Shown piece after piece: positions 26,828 to 36,350 of a stretch of DNA of 48,263 bases. Source of the DNA: UBA8296 sp031581145 (lineage in GTDB: Bacteria; Bacteroidota; Rhodothermia; Balneolales; Balneolaceae). Location: assembly GCA_031581145.1 (NCBI GenBank), contig JAVLBP010000011.1, forward strand, positions 1 to 48,263. Reading direction: 5' to 3'. The translations under genes and the position numbers were made by a program. A model generated the notes under the pieces. It was not told the DNA's origin. It ran no database searches and worked only from the letters and a program-made list of their open reading frames with translations. Positions within the stretch are counted from its first letter, which is position 1. Each line of letters opens with the position of its first letter.

Positions 26828-28643
26828 GGTAGAACAGTTGAAGGCAAAAAAGCTTGAGGCAAAACACGTCGAAGCGGAAAAAGCCAAGAGCTACTCTTTT
26901 CGGACATACTGCGAGGTTCTAGACAAGGTGGAACAAACTCGTGGGACCAAAGCAAAACAGGCGCTTTTTGTAGAGTTACTACACGATATTCAAGCTCACG
27001 GGAGCTTGAATGATGCTGTGCTGGCGTGTCGGTTTGTAAGCGAAGGGGCATTTAATCCAACTTCGGGGCTTACGGGGAGATTGGGGGCAAGATCTCAAGG
27101 CTTATGGGTCTCAGAGTATTGTGAAATAGATTACGAGACGGTCTTCAAGCCATGCCGAACCGCAACTGGATCAGGCTCAGAGACCATTGAATTATTGTTG
27201 ACAAATATGCCTCAGGCCATTGAAAAACGAGCTCAAACGTACGGCCGACCCACTTGGACGCTGCATAATATGGACGCATCGTTTGAGATGATGGCACAAG
27301 CAAAAAAAAGTGAGGAGAAACGAGCACTTTTTTTTCAGTGGTTGGATACACTCTCGCCACTAGAGATGAAAATGGCCCTTCGCATGCTTGGAGGTGGCTC
27401 TCTTCGCATTGGGTTTGAAGCTAGAAGCTTACTGCAGACACTGGCTATGGTAAGTGGGGCGTCATTGGAGGATATTCGCTACGCCCACATGGTACTAGGC
27501 AGTGTCTCTGAAACTGCACGTTTTGTCTTTGAAGAGCGCTTAGGGGAGGCTTCTTTTACCCTATTTCGGCCGATCGCTTTTATGCTGGCCTCTCCGGTCG
27601 ATTCCTTGGATGCTACACCCTGGGCGAGCGTTAGGCTTGAGGAAAAACTGGATGGTATACGTTGTCAGGCTCATGCAACAAGCGATCGAGTGGAGCTTTT
27701 TTCGCGCGATTTAAACCCCCTTACCCAAACCTTTCCTGACGTTGTCGATGAGTTGGCAACATCGCAATCCATCCTGGGTTCTTCATTTGTCGTGGATGGT
27801 GAAGTCTTGGCTTTTGACCCTGAATCCCGAACCATTCTCCCATTTCTTGATCTGCAAAAACGACTTGGCGTCAAAAAGCCCTCTAGCAAGCTCATCCATG
27901 ACGTACCGGTCATCTTTGTAGCCTATGACCTCTTGGTGTTGGACGAAGATGAAGCCTTCAGCCACCCCTTGAAACAACGACGGTCTCAATTAATCTCTCT
28001 TTGTGAGAAGGGCTCTATAGCCTATTCCCGTCAATTTGAGGTGGCAACAACACAACAGTGCCAACGTGCATTTGAGCAAGCGCTACGTCACGGGAATGAA
28101 GGGCTCATGATTAAGCAAACCGATAGCTCCTACGCTTTTGGACAACGCTCTCATCACTGGCAAAAGCTCAAGGAACCGGAAGGCGCGTTGGACACCATCA
28201 TCATGTATGCCCATGCTGGGAGTGGAAAACGGGGTGGGATCTACTCTGATTTTACCCTTGGCGTGTCGGTTGAAAACGATGATCGTTTCTCAGAGTCCTA
28301 CATACCGATTGGCAAAGCCTATGGTGGCTATACCAATGCTGAACTACGCACATTGAATCAGGAGCTCAAAAAGCTTGTTGTAGAAAAGTTTGGTCCCACA
28401 CTTTCCCTACGGCCAGGCATCGTGGTAGAGCTGGAATTTGACTCTATTCAGGTCAATAAACGGACAAAAGCGGGTTATACCCTTCGATTTCCCCGTTTTC
28501 GGTCGATTCGGTGGGATCTTGGCCCCGAGGATGTCGATACACTGAACGATGTTGAGCGTCTAGCGCAAAAAAAATCGAGCGTGCAGCGCCCCTCCATGGA
28601 TTCTCTTTCCGACAAAGCCCCCATTATTCTTCCAAATCGATAA
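26820..28643 (+). CDS. ATP-dependent DNA ligase
   Basis: A 607-aa ligase that seals nicks through a lysine-AMP intermediate. The N-terminal domain is followed by the adenylation motif I with nucleophile Lys276 in LEEKLDGIR, then LFSRDLN (motif Ia/III region), VVDGEVLAF, EGLMIK and the OB-fold HHWQKLK block. It belongs to the bacterial LigB/LigC-type group linked with an MBL exonuclease; the replicative NAD-dependent LigA is expected elsewhere. Start ATG at 26820 overlaps the exonuclease gene by eight bases; a TTG at 26817 is less likely. The helicase and phosphoesterase that often complete this cluster are absent; the next gene is on the other strand. Confidence 0.94.
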   Translation: MDEVEQLKAKKLEAKHVEAEKAKSYSFRTYCEVLDKVEQTRGTKAKQALFVELLHDIQAHGSLNDAVLACRFVSEGAFNPTSGLTGRLGARSQGLWVSEYCEIDYETVFKPCRTATGSGSETIELLLTNMPQAIEKRAQTYGRPTWTLHNMDASFEMMAQAKKSEEKRALFFQWLDTLSPLEMKMALRMLGGGSLRIGFEARSLLQTLAMVSGASLEDIRYAHMVLGSVSETARFVFEERLGEASFTLFRPIAFMLASPVDSLDATPWASVRLEEKLDGIRCQAHATSDRVELFSRDLNPLTQTFPDVVDELATSQSILGSSFVVDGEVLAFDPESRTILPFLDLQKRLGVKKPSSKLIHDVPVIFVAYDLLVLDEDEAFSHPLKQRRSQLISLCEKGSIAYSRQFEVATTQQCQRAFEQALRHGNEGLMIKQTDSSYAFGQRSHHWQKLKEPEGALDTIIMYAHAGSGKRGGIYSDFTLGVSVENDDRFSESYIPIGKAYGGYTNAELRTLNQELKKLVVEKFGPTLSLRPGIVVELEFDSIQVNKRTKAGYTLRFPRFRSIRWDLGPEDVDTLNDVERLAQKKSSVQRPSMDSLSDKAPIILPNR

Positions 28644-28653
28644 TATCCTCTAG

Positions 28654-30411
28654 CTATGGATTAAGATCCAGCGTTTCGCCATAGCCAATCCTGTTGCGAA
28701 GAAGCCATCCGTGTGGATCGAGCGTAATCTCTTGGACTTGTCTTGGAAGCTCAACAATCACCTCTCCCGTTTGAGCTGTTGGATCTGAATTTTGTACCCC
28801 CACCTCGACGACACGAATCTCTCCATTCACAGAGACCTCCACTGGCATGGAAAAACGAATTTCCTCGGGAACATTGGCCCAATGTAGCGTAAGTGAACGC
28901 CCCTCAACGTTAGACACCAATTCTGGGAGTTCGGCTTGCTTCAAGAAAAGCTCGAAGAAGGGTCCTAAATCTCGCTGAGTATACGATTGAGCCACCTGCA
29001 TAACATCTTGTGTACTCACAAAACGGGTCTGAGTGCCGTCTGTAGCCTCTTTGGAGGTTTGTGTAGGATAGAGAAGCTCTCGCATAAAATTTGTGAAAGC
29101 CTCCTCGCCAAGGAGATAGCGAAGCATATGAAGTGTCCAGGCACCTTTGTAATAAATATCACCACCACGACCCGATCCATATTTTTGTTTGGTAGTTTGG
29201 AAAGCATCAGGAACCAACTCGTCATTGGAAACAATTCGCATCCGCAACAATCCCATTAAACTGTCGGCCGCGGCTTGACCAAGAACATCCTCTGTGTAGA
29301 GTGTCTGCATGTACGTTCCAAACCCCTCATGAATCCAAAAATCGCGCCAGTCCCACGCCGTAAGTTGATTTCCCCACCATTCATGAGCTAATTCGTGATG
29401 GTGTAAGTCGTCAAATCCCACAGCTTGGCCAAAGAGATTATTATCCTCAAAGCGTGGTCCATACGCGATAATCGTTTGGTGCTCCATCCCTAAAAACGGT
29501 GCATGGACCACACCATATTTCTCATTCCGAAATGGATACGGCCCTAAGAGCTCTTCAAACCAAACAAGCTGCTCCTTGAATTGAGGAAACCGCTCACGAC
29601 CTTTGTCTTCAAACTCGGGGAGAACCCAAAAATGGAGTGGAATGGTGGATCCATCAACACTCTGCACGCTGTCTTTCAGCTCAACATAGGGTCCGGCATT
29701 GAGTGTTATGGTGTACGAATTAATAGGATTGAGGACCTCCCAACTCCAGCGGGTACGATCCCCAGTGGTTTGGGTCTGCCGTAGCACCCCATTGGACACC
29801 GCTGTGAGCCCTTCAGGGACAGTGTAATGAATCATGACTCCTTCATCGGGTTCATCAGATGGGTGATCTTTGTTGGGCCACCACAGCCACGCCCCATCTC
29901 CTTGACAAGCAACACCAATCCAGGGATCTCCTGAAGGGGTTTCGGCCCAAACAAATCCACCATCCCAGGGTGCGCGTACAGCAGGGCGAGGCTTTCCTTG
30001 GTAGGAAATCGAGACTGCTACCTCCTGGCCAGGCTGCAACGTTCCAGGAAATGATAGGTGAATAAATCGCTCATGGACCTGGGGATCAGCAAGATGAGGT
30101 CTATGCCAAGCCAATGATTGGCCTTGCCATTCGACCGATTGGATCTCAAAACGGGGACTCAACGCCATACGCCATGTGTCAGAGGCAATTTGTTGGACAG
30201 CCGATGTGGTAACGGTTGCTGCAATCGAAGAATCCTCAGGAAATACCTCCATGTCTAACTCAATATGTTGCACATCATACGCAGCTTGGTAGGGATGGAT
30301 GGGGCCACCTGATTGCGCCACGACCGTCCATGGGGTGAGTCCTATCCAAAAGCCCACTATGAAGATGGTGAGTAGGGTACGTCTCGCGAGAGGTAGGTTG
30401 AGTAGGTTCAT
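28654..30411 (-). CDS. M1 family zinc metallopeptidase, secreted
   Basis: A 585-aa protein from the ATG at 30411, with a signal peptide (about 1-33, ending WTVVAQSG). The gluzincin motif HELAH (339-343), followed by WWGN and the distal Glu in HEGFGTYMQ, gives the zinc site. The usual GMEN substrate motif reads GMEH. It should remove N-terminal residues from peptides in the periplasm or at the surface. A TTG at 30435 would add eight residues. It faces the ligase gene tail to tail with ten bases between, and hisS divergently across 117 bases, where both promoters must lie. Confidence 0.93.
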   Translation of the reverse strand: MNLLNLPLARRTLLTIFIVGFWIGLTPWTVVAQSGGPIHPYQAAYDVQHIELDMEVFPEDSSIAATVTTSAVQQIASDTWRMALSPRFEIQSVEWQGQSLAWHRPHLADPQVHERFIHLSFPGTLQPGQEVAVSISYQGKPRPAVRAPWDGGFVWAETPSGDPWIGVACQGDGAWLWWPNKDHPSDEPDEGVMIHYTVPEGLTAVSNGVLRQTQTTGDRTRWSWEVLNPINSYTITLNAGPYVELKDSVQSVDGSTIPLHFWVLPEFEDKGRERFPQFKEQLVWFEELLGPYPFRNEKYGVVHAPFLGMEHQTIIAYGPRFEDNNLFGQAVGFDDLHHHELAHEWWGNQLTAWDWRDFWIHEGFGTYMQTLYTEDVLGQAAADSLMGLLRMRIVSNDELVPDAFQTTKQKYGSGRGGDIYYKGAWTLHMLRYLLGEEAFTNFMRELLYPTQTSKEATDGTQTRFVSTQDVMQVAQSYTQRDLGPFFELFLKQAELPELVSNVEGRSLTLHWANVPEEIRFSMPVEVSVNGEIRVVEVGVQNSDPTAQTGEVIVELPRQVQEITLDPHGWLLRNRIGYGETLDLNP

Positions 30412-30528
30412 GCGGTGTACTTTAGATTCATCCAACGGTTGTTGCGGGGTTCGTATTCACCCCACTTTCAATTTCTTGTATCTTACGGCGGTACACGCAC
30501 TAAACAAAACGGCACGCGGAGCTACGTC

Positions 30529-31821
30529 ATGGCGGCACCTAAATTTCAATCCCACCTCGGAATGGTGGATCTCCTTCCTGAGCAAACACCCTTATGGCGT
30601 AGGATTGAGCAAACGTTTCATGAACAAGCCGCTTTGTTTGATTTTCATGAAATTCGCACACCTATGATGGAGCAAACGGAGCTCATTGTGCGTGGAATAG
30701 GTGCGACGAGTGATATTGTCAGTAAAGAGATCTTTGCTTTTGAGAAGGGAGACAGCCACTACATTCTACGCCCGGAGTGTACAGCCCCAGTGGTTCGAGC
30801 TTACATTGAACATCATCTTGGCCAACGTGGTGGTGCCCAAAAGCTCTACTACGTCGGACCCATGTTTCGAGCAGAACGACCCCAAAAAGGGCGGCTCAGA
30901 CAGTTCCATCAGTTTGGTGTGGAGGTCCTGGGATCTGCCCACCCGATTGCTGACATTGAGACCATCCAATTCATGCTTGCGGTATTAGAAGCGCTTGGGC
31001 TGAGTGATTGGACGCTGAAGCTCAATTCTGTTGGAGACCGGCAGAGCCGTGAAGCCTACAAGCAGGTACTGATGGAGTATCTAGCCCCTTATGCCTCCCA
31101 ACTCAGCGAAACGTCTCAGAAACGCTTAGAAACCAATCCAATGAGGATTTTGGACTCAAAGGATGCCAAAGATCAACAAATTATTGCAGAGGCTCCATCG
31201 ATTTTGGAGTCACTTAATGAGGAGTGTCAGGCTCATTTTGCGCAGGTTCGTGACGGTTTAGACTCCCTTGGGATCCCCTATGAGCTAACTCCTCAGCTGG
31301 TTCGGGGTATGGATTATTATACCCAAACTGCGTTTGAAGTGACCAGCGCAGCGCTTGGATCACAAGATGCCATTGCAGGTGGGGGGCGGTACGATCTTTT
31401 GGTCGAGGAATTAGGTGGGGCACCAACGCCTGCGGTTGGATTTGCGATGGGTATAGAACGACTCATTTTGGCGATGCAAAGTATCAACCACCCGTGGACA
31501 CACCAAGAATCAGCAAGTGTAGTCCCTCATGTCTATTTAGTAACACTTGGGGAGCAAGCACAAACGTGGGGCTTGGATGCGCTACAAACCTTGCGATCGA
31601 AGGGTATCTCTGCCACAACAGACATGCAAGGCCGCTCCATGAAAGCTCAAATGAAGGATGCCAATCGAAGCGGTGCGCACTACACGTTAATAGTGGGTGA
31701 ACAAGAGCTCCAGCAAGGGAATTTTGTCCTTAGACACATGGCTGAAAGCTCGGAAGAGACCCTCTCTTTTGATGACGTGGTCCGACGCCTTCAGGCGGAT
31801 ATTGCAACCCACCGATCCTAG
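30529..31821 (+). CDS. hisS: Histidyl-tRNA synthetase
   Basis: A class II synthetase that charges tRNA-His. The 430-aa product from ATG at 30529 starts MAAPKFQSHLGMVDLLPEQ, aligned with the usual N-terminus; a longer frame from 30415 adds 38 non-conserved residues. It has motif 2 (FRAERPQKGRLRQFHQFG), the histidine motif LVRGMDYYTQTAFE, AGGGRYD, and motif 3 (GFAMGIERL). The anticodon domain is at the C-terminus. It is followed after nine bases by pnp, so co-transcription is likely. Confidence 0.97.
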   Translation: MAAPKFQSHLGMVDLLPEQTPLWRRIEQTFHEQAALFDFHEIRTPMMEQTELIVRGIGATSDIVSKEIFAFEKGDSHYILRPECTAPVVRAYIEHHLGQRGGAQKLYYVGPMFRAERPQKGRLRQFHQFGVEVLGSAHPIADIETIQFMLAVLEALGLSDWTLKLNSVGDRQSREAYKQVLMEYLAPYASQLSETSQKRLETNPMRILDSKDAKDQQIIAEAPSILESLNEECQAHFAQVRDGLDSLGIPYELTPQLVRGMDYYTQTAFEVTSAALGSQDAIAGGGRYDLLVEELGGAPTPAVGFAMGIERLILAMQSINHPWTHQESASVVPHVYLVTLGEQAQTWGLDALQTLRSKGISATTDMQGRSMKAQMKDANRSGAHYTLIVGEQELQQGNFVLRHMAESSEETLSFDDVVRRLQADIATHRS

Positions 31822-31830
31822 ATGTGCTGA

Positions 31831-32664
31831 ATGGCTAGCGTGAGCAACCTTCCAAAACCAGAAAAGGTCTTGATCCTTGGCTCGGGGTACAGCTGGTTTA
31901 CCTCCCATCTGCAAGAGAGTCAACGCGTTGCCTACAGTGATATCCCGGGAATGAAACCCACGACAACCCCTGGACATTCCGGTGAGTTGGTTGCAGGACG
32001 GTTTGAGGGACACCCCATTTGGGTATTCAGCGGGCGGGCCCATGTGTATGAAGGGGCTACGTGGTCGCAAATCATCCGACCAGTGGAGCTAGCTTCAGAA
32101 GCTGGAGCCTCGGAGCTAGTTGTGACGAATGCCGCAGGAGGTATCCGCCCCGATATGAAGGTGGGGGATCTCATGATTATCGACGATGTTTTATCGATGA
32201 CTCCGTTATTCAGGATGGGAACGAAGCCGTTAAATAATATGGGAACGAAGCCGTTAAATAATATGGGAACGAACCCATATGACGATTACGACTCTATTCA
32301 TACGCCCATGAATCGACCCGTCAAACCCTTTAGACCTCACTATTCAGCTGAGCTTAAGCGGGCCCCCGACTCGACGCCTCATTTGCATGCTGGAACCTAT
32401 TTATACGTCACAGGCCCCTCCTACGAGACCCCCGCAGAAATTCGTGCATTCCAGACAATGGGAGCCGATGCTGTGGGGATGAGTACAGCCCCTGAGCTCG
32501 TCACCGCATCAAAGCTTGGCCTACGTTGGAGCGGCGTATCCTTAATAACCAATCAAGCCTCAGGACTTGGTGAGGAGCCGTTGGATCATAGTGATATTGT
32601 GGATGTGGCGTCTATGTCGCAGCCAAGGCTTTTGGAGCTGTTCAAGATGATGGTGTCGGCATAA
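31831..32664 (+). CDS. Purine-nucleoside phosphorylase (PNP-I, inosine/guanosine type)
   Basis: The 277-aa enzyme cleaves purine nucleosides with phosphate in nucleoside salvage. It has LILGSGYSWF, HSGELVAGRFEG, SGRAHVYEG, VTNAAGGIRPDMKVGDLM, and GPSYETPAEIRA with GMSTAPE near the C-terminus, all typical of the trimeric PNP family. In the loop after IIDDVLSMTPLFR, where relatives read LMGRNPL, a 24-bp duplication gives MGTKPLNN twice and then MGTNP. This lies close to the expected purine and subunit-contact region, so the longer loop may affect activity. It is co-directional with hisS; gene symbol left empty because pnp also names polynucleotide phosphorylase. Confidence 0.93.
   Translation: MASVSNLPKPEKVLILGSGYSWFTSHLQESQRVAYSDIPGMKPTTTPGHSGELVAGRFEGHPIWVFSGRAHVYEGATWSQIIRPVELASEAGASELVVTNAAGGIRPDMKVGDLMIIDDVLSMTPLFRMGTKPLNNMGTKPLNNMGTNPYDDYDSIHTPMNRPVKPFRPHYSAELKRAPDSTPHLHAGTYLYVTGPSYETPAEIRAFQTMGADAVGMSTAPELVTASKLGLRWSGVSLITNQASGLGEEPLDHSDIVDVASMSQPRLLELFKMMVSA
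32215..32276. repeat. 24-bp tandem repeat in the purine nucleoside phosphorylase gene
   Basis: Two perfect 24-bp units (32215-32238 and 32239-32262) are followed by a partial third (32263-32276). They encode MGTKPLNN, MGTKPLNN, MGTNP. Perfect identity of the two units points to a recent duplication in frame. Confidence 0.97.
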
Positions 32665-32706
32665 GAATGGACTCAGCGTCATCTCAAGCGAGATCTACAC
32701 GACCTC

Positions 32707-34233
32707 TTACGACGCATACTCCATGAGGTAGCGATCCATACGCACCTTTTTGCGCGTATTATCGCTACTCATATAGCGAAGTTTCCCAAATATCTCTCGC
32801 TCCTGCCACGCGCGGTCAAAACGACCAAAACACCAAAAGATGCCAGAGTATGAATTGGGATTTCGCCCGTCGATAGCCCATTGATTATTCAATTCAATAA
32901 GCCAAGTTAAGGCGGTTTCCATATCAGGAGCCCACTCTATCACTTTCTTGCCCCAGAGCATCCGAAGGTAGTTATGAATCATCCCCTCCTGACGAAGTTG
33001 AATCTGAGCAGCATTCCAGACAGTGTCATGGGTTTGGCCACTCTCGAGCTGCTCAAACGTGTAAAGTTGGGGTCGAGCGTCTGAATGATGCTCATCAATG
33101 GTTGTCATGGCCCAATTTGGAAGGCTTTCGTAGTCGGCATAATCTGGTCTGTGGTGACAATAATGGTAGCCAACCTCGCGCCATGTGACAACCTCGTTCA
33201 AAAAGCTTTCAATATTAGGATCTCCATTAAAAAAACCTTCCGATTTGCCACCTACATAGGTGAGCTCATCCATGGACCAACCCGATGGCATCTTTGCAAG
33301 AGCTGCCTCCACCACTTCATGCGCCGATAAGACTCCATAATGCAGCCATGGGCTCAAACGTGACGTCTTATGTTCATCAGGATGGTTGCGTTTGTCATCA
33401 TACTCTAGCAAATCAAATTGCATAAATCCATGCATCCGTTGAAGCGCCGCTTCGCGGGACCCACGCGTCTCAACTGGGGCAACATCATGGCGAATGGGAA
33501 GTCCCGCCATCCATGATTCTCGTTTCGCAAAGATCTCTCCACCATGGGGTGCAATAGAGGCTAAAGACACGGGAATGGCGCTCTGCACATCACTACCCGG
33601 GATGTGCAATGCAGCAAGTGGGTCCTCGGAAGGGATCACCTCCATCGCATCGTGGAATGATTTCTGAACAATTTTACGGAAGATATAGGCGCTGTAGGGG
33701 TCCTTGGTTGTTTGACCTAGAGGAATGAGACCATTTGCATCCACGAGTACATAGGGTGCCGTGACCTGCTTCGACCACTTTGCGTTGCGGTCTCGTGTGG
33801 GTCCAACAGGGAAATCATCCGTGATGATGATTGCCGCATGCTCTGCCAACGTCTCAAATCCCTTCTCTGCGGTTCCAGCCTGCTCCTCTAGATGAGGCCA
33901 ATAATGCCACGCCCCTTGTTTTGCCTTCTTGTGTGATGTAGCATACGTCAGGTGCTCCTCCATAAAATCGAGCTCGAGTGCGTGGAAACGGTCACAGGCC
34001 CAAGGGTCGTCACAATGCATTGACTCATATACCACGACCGGTTTTTGGAGCTCATTCGCCCAAGCTACAGCGTATTCGAGGCCATGATGATAGGCAAAAC
34101 GGTGGGCACTTTGCATCCAGACCAAAATATAGTCACCCGCTTCGTTCACAGGTGCATCGTTCAAAGATCGAACCCTTGCATGGTGGTAGGGTATCCAAGA
34201 TAAGGTGTCTGGGAATAGGTGATTGCTTTGCAT
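32707..34233 (-). CDS. Class II CPD photolyase
   Basis: A 508-aa flavoprotein that repairs cyclobutane pyrimidine dimers with blue light. From the ATG at 34233 the N-terminal domain has VWMQSAHRFAYHHGLEYA, the class II-type start. The FAD domain has SPWLHYG, WNAAQIQLRQEGMIHNYLRM (about 406-425) and GRNPNSYSGIFW (from 456), then FGKLRYMS near the C-terminus. These are specific to class II enzymes rather than the E. coli PhrB type. The start overlaps the stop of the second photolyase as TAATG, so the two are co-translated. Confidence 0.93.
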   Translation of the reverse strand: MQSNHLFPDTLSWIPYHHARVRSLNDAPVNEAGDYILVWMQSAHRFAYHHGLEYAVAWANELQKPVVVYESMHCDDPWACDRFHALELDFMEEHLTYATSHKKAKQGAWHYWPHLEEQAGTAEKGFETLAEHAAIIITDDFPVGPTRDRNAKWSKQVTAPYVLVDANGLIPLGQTTKDPYSAYIFRKIVQKSFHDAMEVIPSEDPLAALHIPGSDVQSAIPVSLASIAPHGGEIFAKRESWMAGLPIRHDVAPVETRGSREAALQRMHGFMQFDLLEYDDKRNHPDEHKTSRLSPWLHYGVLSAHEVVEAALAKMPSGWSMDELTYVGGKSEGFFNGDPNIESFLNEVVTWREVGYHYCHHRPDYADYESLPNWAMTTIDEHHSDARPQLYTFEQLESGQTHDTVWNAAQIQLRQEGMIHNYLRMLWGKKVIEWAPDMETALTWLIELNNQWAIDGRNPNSYSGIFWCFGRFDRAWQEREIFGKLRYMSSDNTRKKVRMDRYLMEYAS

Positions 34234-35921
34234 TATGAGGTAGAGTTTACTTGTTCCCAACCTGGTTCCAGTCGGGGTTGGGCGTCGATAAAGGTTTGGG
34301 CACTCTGGCGAATGGCTGATTTTTCCTCCTCTGACTTTTTGTCAAAGGAATTCACCATGAAATTCACCCGTCCATTTTGTGTGAATGTATCACGTTGTTG
34401 ATCCACAAAATTCCAGTACAAATAGTTGAATGGGCATGCATTTGGTCCTGTTTTTTCCTTGACATTGTACGTACATCCAGAGCAGTAGTTAGACATCTTG
34501 TTGATGTACGACCCACCGCTCACATAGGGCTTGGACGCCAACACACCACCGTCGGCAAAGGTGCTCATCCCAAGCACGTTGGGTAATTCCACCCATTCAT
34601 GTGCATCAGCATACGCAAGGAGGAACCACTTGTTAAGTTCACGAGGATCGGTTTGTATGAGATTTGAGAAACTACTCAGAATCATTAACCGGGGAATGTG
34701 ATGGGACCACGCCTCATCAAGCACGGGCTTAAGGCTTTGACTCACACACTTACACGCATGCTCTCCCGTCCAATACGCCTCTGGCAGTCCATAGGTGAAT
34801 CCAAAATGGTTCGCCTCACGAACCTCAGGCATCATCGCTTCATAATAAACTCGGATATATTCTCGCCACCCCAAGATTTGCCGAATAAATCCTTCAACAC
34901 TTTGAATGGGCGCTTTGCCCTCTTGGTAGGCTTGCTGCGCCATGGTACATAAGTCCAGTGGGTTGACAAGCCCATTATTCATGTAAAGAGACAGCCTTGA
35001 ATGGAACAGGATAGGCTCATCCAGGGCCATAGCGTCTTCATAGGGGCCAAAGCTTTCTAGCCGTTCATCGATGAATTCCTGTGCCAGCGCCATGGCTTGC
35101 GCGTGCGTCACAGCATAGGCAAACCCTTGAGTGTCGCCAAGGCCCCCAGGAAACCACTCGTCGACCATGGTCATCACCTCTTGGGTAATCGCATCAGGCT
35201 CGACTCGACCTGTTTCTGGGATTGGCAACCCTTTTGGAATCTTTTTGCGGTTATCTGCATCATAATTCCAGGTTCCCCCTTCAGGTTGGCCGTTATCATC
35301 CATTAAAAAACCTGATTCCTTACGTAAGGCTCTATAAAAAGTCTCCATCCGAAACCCAGGAGCGATTTTACCACGCCAATGCTCAGCGTCTGCGATAAAT
35401 AAGGTATTTGGCTCGATCTCTACTTGGCCCTCATAGGTCTCCGCAAGCGTTTGAAACATTGCTCGTTCATCCCATTCTGAAGGCTCCATACATGTGAGTT
35501 TCCTGCCAGAATCTTGAGCCAGCCACACAGCAAGTGGGTCCACAAAGGTTTTGGTTGTCCCAACATAGACGACAGGTACATCGAGGGCTGCCAACTCGAG
35601 GGCAAAATGTCTTGCACTGGAGAGGATAAAGGTTGCCTTTTTTTTGTGATGGGCGATTTGATTTCCTTTTTCTTGAGATTCAACCATCACAAAGGCTGTT
35701 CTGTTCTCTTTTTGGGCGTGTCGACACTGCTCAATCCAAGGCTCCCATGCTTGCATTCTTAGCTGGTCCACATGGATATAGACAAGGTGGTCAAACTCTG
35801 AGAGTGGAATACGGGGGAGATGGCGGTCAAGTTCGTGGTAAAACGGTCGGGCGCCAAGATCCGTTTGGGAATCTGTGTGAGGCGTGTTTTGAGTGGTGCT
35901 TTGGGATGGAGTTTGAGCCAT
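34233..35921 (-). CDS. FeS-type cryptochrome/photolyase (prokaryotic (6-4) photolyase family, FeS-BCP)
   Basis: A 562-aa protein of the FeS-BCP/CryB/PhrB family, which repairs (6-4) photoproducts in characterised members. The four Fe-S ligands are visible with family spacing: Cys325 in PLDLC, then Cys480, Cys483 and Cys496 in YCSGC and ACPFNYLYWNF. FIRQILGWREYIR (about 345-357) marks the FAD domain. The N-terminal about 25 residues are Ser/Thr/Gln-rich and probably unstructured. Start ATG at 35921. It is the first gene of a two-gene photorepair unit with the class II enzyme, so both main UV lesions are covered from one transcript. Confidence 0.93.
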   Translation of the reverse strand: MAQTPSQSTTQNTPHTDSQTDLGARPFYHELDRHLPRIPLSEFDHLVYIHVDQLRMQAWEPWIEQCRHAQKENRTAFVMVESQEKGNQIAHHKKKATFILSSARHFALELAALDVPVVYVGTTKTFVDPLAVWLAQDSGRKLTCMEPSEWDERAMFQTLAETYEGQVEIEPNTLFIADAEHWRGKIAPGFRMETFYRALRKESGFLMDDNGQPEGGTWNYDADNRKKIPKGLPIPETGRVEPDAITQEVMTMVDEWFPGGLGDTQGFAYAVTHAQAMALAQEFIDERLESFGPYEDAMALDEPILFHSRLSLYMNNGLVNPLDLCTMAQQAYQEGKAPIQSVEGFIRQILGWREYIRVYYEAMMPEVREANHFGFTYGLPEAYWTGEHACKCVSQSLKPVLDEAWSHHIPRLMILSSFSNLIQTDPRELNKWFLLAYADAHEWVELPNVLGMSTFADGGVLASKPYVSGGSYINKMSNYCSGCTYNVKEKTGPNACPFNYLYWNFVDQQRDTFTQNGRVNFMVNSFDKKSEEEKSAIRQSAQTFIDAQPRLEPGWEQVNSTS

Positions 35922-36091
35922 TTTAGGGAAATCGGGTTATGTCAAAGAAACGCGTAGCTGGGGGTGCTCATTCCCAGAGGCTATAATTCTTTTGGCGTGA
36001 AACCTTTGTCGCATTGCTTCGTACAGTGGGTAAAAGAACCCTTTACCAATTCTTTATAGGGATAGTTAACCCTTAGGATTTTTCTTTACTT

Positions 36092-36313
36092 ATGCCATCT
36101 CTACGTGAACAACGACCTATGAATAGAGGTATGAACAATGGATTGTCTCGCTCAACACAGGACCGCATGATTGCAGGTGTTTGTGGCGGAATTGCTGACT
36201 TCTTGGGATGGAATTCGACAGCTGTTCGTGTTCTGTACCTGCTGTTTATCATTTTTTCTTTTGGCACTGCCATAATTGCCTATTTTATTTTAGCACTCGT
36301 GATGCCCAGATAA
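36092..36313 (+). CDS. PspC-domain small membrane protein
   Basis: A 73-aa protein whose residues about 20-73 are a PspC domain: Leu-Ser-Arg-Ser-containing start, GVCGGIADFLG, then one long hydrophobic segment (VRVLYLLFIIFSF...ILALVMP). PspC domains link to the phage-shock envelope stress response, but stand-alone ones in Bacteroidota have no defined partner. Possible starts are ATG at 36092, 36119 or 36131. It is followed after 37 bases by a Gfo/Idh-like gene and is divergent from the photolyase pair across 170 bases. Confidence 0.88.
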   Translation: MPSLREQRPMNRGMNNGLSRSTQDRMIAGVCGGIADFLGWNSTAVRVLYLLFIIFSFGTAIIAYFILALVMPR

Positions 36314-36350
36314 AGCTGTGCCTAAAATAACATAGACAAACCCTTGCCCC

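Noticed and set aside
36092..36313. A phage-shock operon
   Set aside because: Only a PspC domain is present; no pspA, pspB or pspF is nearby.
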